DNA of 64,000 bases from Incurvaria masculella. Taxonomy: Eukaryota > Arthropoda > Insecta > Lepidoptera > Incurvariidae. The position numbers and the translations under genes were made by a program. Location: assembly GCA_946894095.1 (NCBI GenBank), contig OX335642.1, positions 21,525,021-21,589,020 of the forward strand. The letters are read 5' to 3'. Positions 28,101-37,100 of this stretch are shown one piece after another. The notes beneath the pieces are model-generated. The model was not told the DNA's origin and did no database searches. It saw nothing but the letters and a program-made list of their open reading frames with translations. Each line of letters begins with the position of its first letter. The first letter of the stretch is position 1.

Positions 28101-31100
28101 CGTACCCCTGCTACACACAACACTGACTGTAGTAGTACATGACAAAACTAATAGCATTAAAATTAAATGTGCAAATGTTTCTCAATTGTTTCTTGTTGCC
28201 ACTGGAGTAGTGCATCGCTATAATATATTAAGGCGCTAGGACTAGCCAACTACTCGCGCCATACAAATACTCCTTTTAACAAATGTAATAATATGTAGTG
28301 AAAAGCTTCAGCAAATCCAAATAGAACTCCAGACTGATAATGGATTGTTAATATTTTTTTATTCCATCATTTATTTAAATAATAATAAATAATAAAAAAG
28401 GTTATTTTTATCATTAGAAATCTGAAAGTTATTCGATTTCTAGATAAGGGCAAAAACAGTATATATGCATAAACAAAAAAATCCATTTGCTTTTAGATTT
28501 CTACATTTAGTCAAAAAAGTTCGGAAATGGACACAGTTTCCGCAATTAATTTTGTATAGAAGCAAACATACATTAACGAAAATAGGTCGATTCCTAAACA
28601 AGGAATCATATATTGTATGAATGACACTTCTAATCGTCAGACTTAGTTAGTTAACTTAGGGTGCCTCGTCTAACTTTGCGATTTGGCTAGTACCAGGGCC
28701 TTAACGTAAACGCTTTGTCCCGGTCACCTCTTTCACTAAAATATGGTTGAGAGAGGTGATGGCTGTACCGGGCGCGATGCTCGTAAATGCGTGCTGTTGC
28801 TAGGAGCTGGCCTGCTTCATGTTTAAAGTGGGTACTCACTAAGCCAATGATTTGCGCAAACCCATTTGATTGAAAATGAGTTTTCGCATAGACTTTTGCA
28901 CAGTATGCAGTCGTAGAGTTGAAATATGTGCGACTCGGTATCAACGGTCACTGGAGCAGAGTCCAAACTTCAACTACCTATGGACAGATTAATCATTTGT
29001 TTAATGCAGTTTGCTGGTAAATTGTTTCACGCCAAGAGTTTCCATACACATCATGCCTGTTGTATGCTGGGTTGTTGATGTTTGTTGTTGCGTGCGAACA
29101 GCTGGCAAGCGTGGGCGGCGGCGAGTGCCCCCCATCCCCCGCGTCCCCCGCTGCCGATGGGCCCCTCGCACCCGCCACCACACACTACCAGAGGTAACAC
29201 TCTACCACCTTCTACTGTCCGTCTTCAACTCATGCCCTTGGCCATTTTGTGTTCAGTAATATTCATGGGAGAGTGGGTCACCATTTTCTCCTTTGTAAAA
29301 TAATATCTGGGAGAGAGAGAATCGGGAAATATTGACAATATACAGTAGAATTGCTTTCAGAAGATTTAAGACAATTTCCTCCGTTATTTATTTGAATTCA
29401 ATAATTATTGTTCATTATTATTAAATTATTTCTCAGTGATCATAACAAACTAGAACTAGGTTGTGAATACAGGTAATTGTTTTTCTTCCCATTGTAATGA
29501 TTATCTTAAACATCACCTAGTCTTATGTGACATGAATCTGTGCAGGCCCTCCACTCTGCACGGTCTGAAGCACAAGTTGGGCGGGAGCGAGGTGCGGCGC
29601 CAGTCTCTGCAGCATATGCCACTGTCCCCGCTCGCGCGCACGCCCTCGCCGGGCCCGCCATCCAGTCCCACCAGGTCACATCTCACTGCTCATTGCCTCT
29701 TCGACCCTACACGAACTGAAGCACAAGCTGGGCGGGTGCGAGGTGCGGCGCCAGTCGTTGCAGCACATGCCGCTGTCGCCGCTCGCGCGTACGCCCTCGC
29801 CGGGCCCGCCATCTAGTCCCACCAGGTCACACCTCACTACTCATTGCCTCCTCGACACTGCACGAATTGAAGCACAAGCTGGGCGGGTGCGAGGTGCGGC
29901 GAAAGTCGCTGCAGCACATGCCGCTGTCGCCGCTCGCGCGCACGCCCTCGCCGGCCCCGCCGTCCAGTCCCACCAGGTCACACCTCACTGCTAATTGCCT
30001 CCTCGACAATGCACGAACTGAAGCACAAGCTGGGCGGGTGCGACATGCGGCGCCAGTTCCCCCTTCTCAAATTCGTCACAGCCTTACTGTTGGATCTGAC
30101 CGATCTTGACCTGCTAGCGGCTACTTCCTTCACACCTGCTACTCCTACATAGAAAACCAGACAGCTCGGATGGTTTCAGTTTTCTGCAATAGTTATCTGA
30201 GAATTTACTTTTTATGCGATGATGCAGGTTTTCAGAACTAGAATGTTCTACCTTCTAACTTTCTTTTTTTTATATTTTTCTAAACGAATCAATCTAATCA
30301 AATTTGGGATCTCAAATCTATTGTTTTCTAATCTAATAAATGTGCCTATAAACAACCGTCAAAGTGTGTATGTTGAAGGGCGTACGGGGTGCCGATATTC
30401 ACGATGCGAGTCACTTCGCTCTGAGTAAGAATACATTTCAATGTTGTCAGAATTCCTATGTACATATCCGAGTCATCCTCACTATCTCAATTGCCTTGTG
30501 CTGTGTTGCTGTGTGCTCATAAAAATAATAGAAGTGGGCCTTATGTATTTCCATCCGTGCATTTCGTAACAGACGACCAAGTGATTTCATGGCTTGGATT
30601 CCACGTAAAACTGTGGGTCCCTTTTCTCACTAAGTGAATTACACATTGAATTAACGATTGTCAAAATGGCAATGAAAATTGTCCATGTTTTCATCTCCAG
30701 TTTAATGTAGTTGTGGTACATAAAAAAGCTCCTGAATTGGCACCTAGTTCCCATTCGATATGTTGAGCTAATGACAGTGGATGAGTGGTAGCAACCATTC
30801 ATGTCGAGAATTAGCCATCCTAAAAGTTCTTCAAAACATTTTTAAAATATTCATAAAGAATGCACTGGAAGCTTGCGTAGTGGTTTGCCTTACAGCGGGC
30901 ATGGGACTTGTATCATTGCGCAGTGCAGAGCATGCGTGCATTCTCCGTTGCTTTACCTTCACTAGTAATCCAAGCGACGACCAGACAACTGTTACCTCTA
31001 CTACTTATATATCCCTTATACTTCCTGCAACCCGTGTGTTCTCTTCTACTAGATACTTCATAGACATTTTTATTCTTTGTTATGATCACATCAGCACATA

Positions 31101-34100
31101 CGCTGGTACTTTCAAAGTGATATTTGTTTATTTATTGTGTTTTGCATATGAATGAAACTTGAATGTTTTATTAAATCAAAATGACTCACAATTTAGCAAT
31201 AACATTCCGTTTATTGGTGTAAAAATAATCATTTTGATTCCTATACATAATATCGACGCCAAGCTCATGTAGCATGTATAAGCTCGATTGATATAAGTTA
31301 GGTTATCATGGCACGCACACGAATGCAATTTAAAAATGCAGTATGCTTCTTTTAAAAAAAAAATGTTTAAGCACTGATAGCTACATGTCGTTGTTGTCAC
31401 CATACTGAAACAGACTTGCTGTAAGCCAGCAAAAAAATGTATGTAAGCAATGATCGAGCGGTTCGTAGCCTAGTGGCTCGGGGACTGGCCTAGCGTACCA
31501 GAGGCCTGGTTCAATACCAACATGCACCACTGTCTTTCTCTTTCCGAGTTCGATAAGTGGATTTCGTCACGAATGCGAGCTGCTCCATGGTTCGGAATCC
31601 ATGTAAAACGGTAGGTCCCCTTCCCCTACTAGGTGGTAGGGTTTAAACCCGCCCGGGTTGGTACCATCGCATTGGATGAAAAGATGGTCGAAGCAGCAAT
31701 GAAAAATTGTCCGTGTTTTCCATACAGTTCAATGTAGCCATGCTCATAAAGGGAAGGTCCTGGCATGGCACGAAATTCCTTTGGGAATGTGGTCTATTGG
31801 GCTAATATCATAACGGTAGTTGTGTGGTATTGGCTATCCATGTCAGGTCGCGTAAAAAAAAAAAAATAGAAAGATAATTCACGGAACTGCCGCCCGTATG
31901 ATTCGCGCACGAGCAAATGGGACGACCATCTGCAATTGAACCATGTGCGATTGATTTCGTTACCCCATGGACCAAGTTTCGTAGGTAATACAAATCCAAA
32001 AAAAGGAAACAATTTTAATTTCGTATCAGTAAAGGCGAGGGCTCTGCCCACTCGAATTGAAGTTAAGCATTATTTGGTTTTAGGTATTTTTCAGAATCTC
32101 TTGCAGAAATCTTATTCATACTTTATTGTTGAGGTAGCTCTTAAACCATCATGCTCTTTACTTTTCTGTAGGCGGTAGCATTTATGTAAAAGAACAATAT
32201 TATATTACTTTTTTACTAGCTGCGGTACCCGGCTCCGCTCGGGTTAATGTCGTAATGGTAATGAGAAATATCCAATAATTCAAATTTAGAGCTTCATTGA
32301 CATTTGGTGGCTATTAAAAAAAAAAAGCATTTGCCGCCAGAACCTCTCTGCACCTAGTAAGTAAGTAAAGTTTAAAACGTAGGTAAGTTTAGCGTGGACT
32401 CCAACCCACAGCCAGCCTCAACATCGAAAACAGTAACCCATCTCGAACCTGACTGCTCCCAGAGATGCTATACATTGATAAAATACGCACATAATTTGGG
32501 TAAGTGGTTCGCAAGTTATAAGAATTTAACACTCACTACTCACCCTTCTGGTAATTAAGCGTTATATTATGTAGCCTATAAGTTTTGAGTAGAATCAGGC
32601 TAGACGTAGATACAATCCGCATCTAAATCGAGTAACTGGTTTTCAAGGATTTTATTCTATTGGTCGCACCTCCGGCGATTTAACGTGATGCCAAGTAGTT
32701 CTAAAGTTGCGGGAAATACCAAGCTGTACTTCGGTATAATTAGTAAAAGTAAGCGCCGCCCTCCCGCCGAGTCGTGCTGAGCATTGCAGTTTGCATTACA
32801 GCCACATCTTAGCGTAAGCGGAACTGAATTAAGCCTATCCTAATTCCCGGGTAGTTAAATGTACGTGTACTAAGTTTCATCTCATTCGGATAATCAATTT
32901 CAGAGTTATGGAGGAACATACATACATACATACAAAAATGATTTCTAAAAATCGTCAATTAAATTTTAGTATCATAAATAAAGTCTACAAACGTAATATA
33001 TTATAAAACAAAGCAACTTACTCCATGAACAACCCTTACAGATTTATTATTAGTATAGATTTTACATTATTATTGCTGTTATGTTATTAACATTAATATA
33101 AATGAACCATAATAACCAAAAAAGGACCAATTACTTACCTACCTACAGCCTATAATAATATAAATAAAAACGATGTAATTCTTAATAATTAACAGGTAAG
33201 TAACCTATCTATACAATTAAAATTAAAATAAAGTATCTTTTTGTACGTGTAACTCCTAACTAAAACAAAACCTGCCAATAACTAACCTTGGGCATATATT
33301 ACTTAAAGTACAATGCGTTTTTAACAAATCGCTAGTGCCTTGAAAAGTCGCCCAACGGACACAACGGTCAATGACGTCTGCCCTCATGCGCTGCCTGCCC
33401 GTGTTTTGGTAGCGCACTCAGCGATGAGCGACTTCCCCCCCGCCGTCACCCTCCCCCGGCGGACCGCCCGCCCAGTCCCCGGCCCCGCTCCCGCCGCCGC
33501 CCTCCGCCCCGCTCCCCCTGGTGTGAAGTAGCGCTACCGGCATCGTTTTCGCAGCCCCGTGAAAGTTCAAAAGCCCATGGGCACAATATCTTTATAATTG
33601 TAGCCTATGTGTTATTCTGATGTATAAGCTATATTATTGTACAGTTTCATTAAAATCCATTCAGTAGTTTTTACGTGAAAGAGTAACAAACATCCATCCA
33701 TCCATCCATCCATCCATCCATCCATCCATTATTACAAACTTTCCCCTTTATAATATTAGTAGGATTTGGCTAGGATAATAAAAAGAATTTGGACTCCCGA
33801 ATGAGTTTCATGTCTGTTTTTCTCTGCCCGAGGTAATCGAACCGTCTTTATAAAAAAAAAAAAACCAACGAATTGATAACCTCCTCCTTTTTTGAAGTCG
33901 GTTAAAAATGACATCCAAGCGTCAACTAATGGATGAAAATAAACGAAAAAAGGTATTCAATTAAAACATATTTGAAAAACAGCCCTTTACTGTGTACTTG
34001 TAGATTAACAGGCGATCACCTATGGGCGATGTGGGTAGATGTGTGCGTAACCTCAACTTTAATCAATCGAGCTATAGCGAGTCCGCTTCCTAGTTTCCGA

Positions 34101-37100
34101 AAAATAAGCTGATGCGGCTTGAGGCGAGACGCTACTCATAAAACTTTAGTATACTGCCAGTGGGCCCAGAGATGTTCAGAAACGGTAAGGGCATTCGGAA
34201 TTTAATATGGCGTAGGACTTTTTAGGCCTAGGATTGCTACCTCCTTCCTGTTACATATAACATTGTTATCAATATACTTATTGATAAGCTTATTGCAATA
34301 TAAATTAAATGGGAAAGTTCTAACATGGAGTCATTTATATGGCAGCATTCCATACATTTCCGGATGACGAGACATTATGAACCCAAAACAAACCCTGACA
34401 GTTGTCGGTAAATCGAAGCTCCTTTCAATTTCTTGGGCAAAAAGATTACCACCAGGGGAAAGGAAAGAGGACATGTCAAACTTTTTTGATGACAACCTTA
34501 GCTGAACTTGGGTACAAAAAGCTTAGATTTTTGACAAATACTTGACATCGCAATTTTCCAGGCCAATTCTTGTCTACAACTTCACTAAGAAAAGTCTGAT
34601 TCCGTTAGATTAGATTTCTAAAGTCATGGTTGGACTGACTAATCCTGCTGACCAATCAACCTTGCACAAATCCCGAGATTACTTTGGATGGAATATTGCA
34701 ATAACCGTTGATGAGTAGTGAAAGATTTAAGAATGGCCCGTAAGCTATGTTCTCCATACATCCGTAGATTACTTGTTCTTTGTAAAACTTCAACTTGCGC
34801 CACATCTAAGAAATTTTAGCGACTAAGAAGTTAAAATATGTGGTGAAGACTGGAACAGACCCGTTATGTCATGTGGTGTCGTGTCATTGTAATGAAGTGT
34901 GTGTGTGTGCTGCGTCCAGTTGGTGCGAGGTGGCACGCAGCCCGTCGCCGCTGGCAGGGATGGCGGCGCGCGAGGCGGGCGGGGTGGGAGTGGGCGGCGC
35001 TGGCGGAGGCGGCGGGGCGGGGGTGGCGGCGGGAGGCGGTGGGCGGCGCGCGTGGGCTCGCACGCGCGACCAGGCCTCGCCGCTGCTGCGGCGCGCGCTC
35101 TCACCGGACCGGTACAGTCTATAGTGCACTCTCACTCACAATTATAAATACATAAATATAGCCTTCTAGAGATTGATGGAGATCTCATCTCTGGTGTTCT
35201 AGTGAAGTCAGGCTTGCACCAAAGTATGTGAACTATAGTAGAAGGGAGGCGCAGAACCATCCAGCCTGGTGACTGCTGTGCAGGCCCTCCCCCATGGAGA
35301 TCCATAATTGCCTGCTTCTTGAATAGCACAAATCCTTTTCGATTGGAAACCATAAACAAGACATATGTAATAGAAGAATACCACAACTGCATTGAAAAAC
35401 ATAGAGCTGCCACATCTGGCTTGCGACTAGGCTACTTATGCGCCACCTGATTGGTGCACTGTTGCAGGCTGTAAAATTTTTCAATAAGTCTCCCACAGTC
35501 CGTCCCCGTAAAAAATACCTCTGGTTATTGTTGTCTAATTAATAGGTAACCATATGTCGAAACAGTCATGTTCATCAGTAGGTAGATACCGCCATAGCAT
35601 CTGCTTTACGGAAAATAATCAAATGTCCTGTATGAGCAACAAACTAATGCTTTAGTGATATGGGCAGGCTGCACCCGCGCTCCGCCGAGAGCAAGTGCTC
35701 CATCTCGCCACTGTGCTGCGGGGGCGCGGGCGGCGGGGCGGGGGTGCGGGGCGCGCGCGGCGTGTGGCGCCCCCCCGCCCCGCCGCCCGCCGCACCCTCC
35801 GCGCCGCCGCCGCCCGCCGCGCCGCCCGCGCCGCCGCCCGCCGACGAGCCGCCCCTGCCGCGCATCGCCGAGGAGAAGGACTCGCCCACGCACACCTCGC
35901 GCCCCATCGCCGGCGGCGAGGGCGAGGGCGGCGGCGGCGGCGGCGGTGGCGACGTCACCCCGACCCCGGCACCGCGCACGCCTCCCCGCTCCGCCACGCC
36001 CAACATCTTCACGTCGTCCCCCGTCGAGAGGAAGGCCGACTCCACCTTCAACTCACTCTCGCTCTCGGACGAGTCCTCATCGATGCTGCTCGACACCACC
36101 GCCGACTCGCGCATGACAGACGTCTCCAGGATATCAACATTCGATACAACTTTCGATGGTGCCGACTCTGGTGAGAATTGTACTACTACTTGTTATCTGT
36201 GAATAATAAACGATACATTGATTGTATTCTTGTACTCTGTTAATTGGTTTTAAAATTAGCATACCGTAATTAGTTTTTTAATTTTTTATGTGTTTATATA
36301 TGATGTTAGTGATTGATGATATATTTTTTTCCTATTTTAATTACCTAATCTACTATGTTGCAAACGTTATAAAGAACTTAGATGTAATATTACACTACTT
36401 CATCAAATCAGATAGGTCTTTACCTACTTAACATTACAAACAGCTCTATTCTTCACATCCCTGAATAGCAAAAGACAAACAAGACTTAGTATTGGGCTGG
36501 CCACCCACTCTACTCTTCTCTTGGCAAATAAATGGTTGATTTCTATGCATTTGTGGTCGAAGTTGCCTTTTATTGTTGCTATATTTCACTGGTAAACTCA
36601 ATTTCAATAGAATTTGCAAGGAACACCCAGACTATGTCCATAGCAAGTAAATCAACTAAAATAAGATAAAAAACACAGCAGTTCTTTCAAAATATTTGTT
36701 AATAATTGTTTTTTCAGGAAAACATCGAACTCAGTTGGAGTTCAGTAGCATTGGACCAGAGTGCGGCCAAGCAAGGTGAGGAATTTGTATAATCTGATGT
36801 TATGTGCTATTTACGTTTTTAATTGTTATGTCTATTTTATGCTTGTCTTTTACAGCTTTATGTCGCAGGAAGAGAAATCAAAGAAAAGTGACACAAACTC
36901 AGACTCCACATTCCTTGACGCATCTCAAACTAAAGTAGTCAAGAAAGAAGATGCGAGCAAGAAAGAAGAGCCCCAGAACAAAATGCAAGAACGGCAGAAT
37001 TCAACTAAACAGAAGCAAGAACGCTCAGAGTCTGTGAAGAAGACTGATCCCATAAAAGATATGAGTGTCAAAGAAAAAGAAATTGATCTCAAACCAATGC

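Noticed and set aside
33690..33730. CRISPR-like or regulatory repeat
   Set aside because: Simple ATCC microsatellite within a Helitron-like fragment.
35606..36174. Long antisense and alternate-frame ORFs over exon 32
   Set aside because: Low-complexity Gly/Pro/Arg shadows of a GC-rich exon whose true frame is fixed by splice phase and MAST-like sequence.
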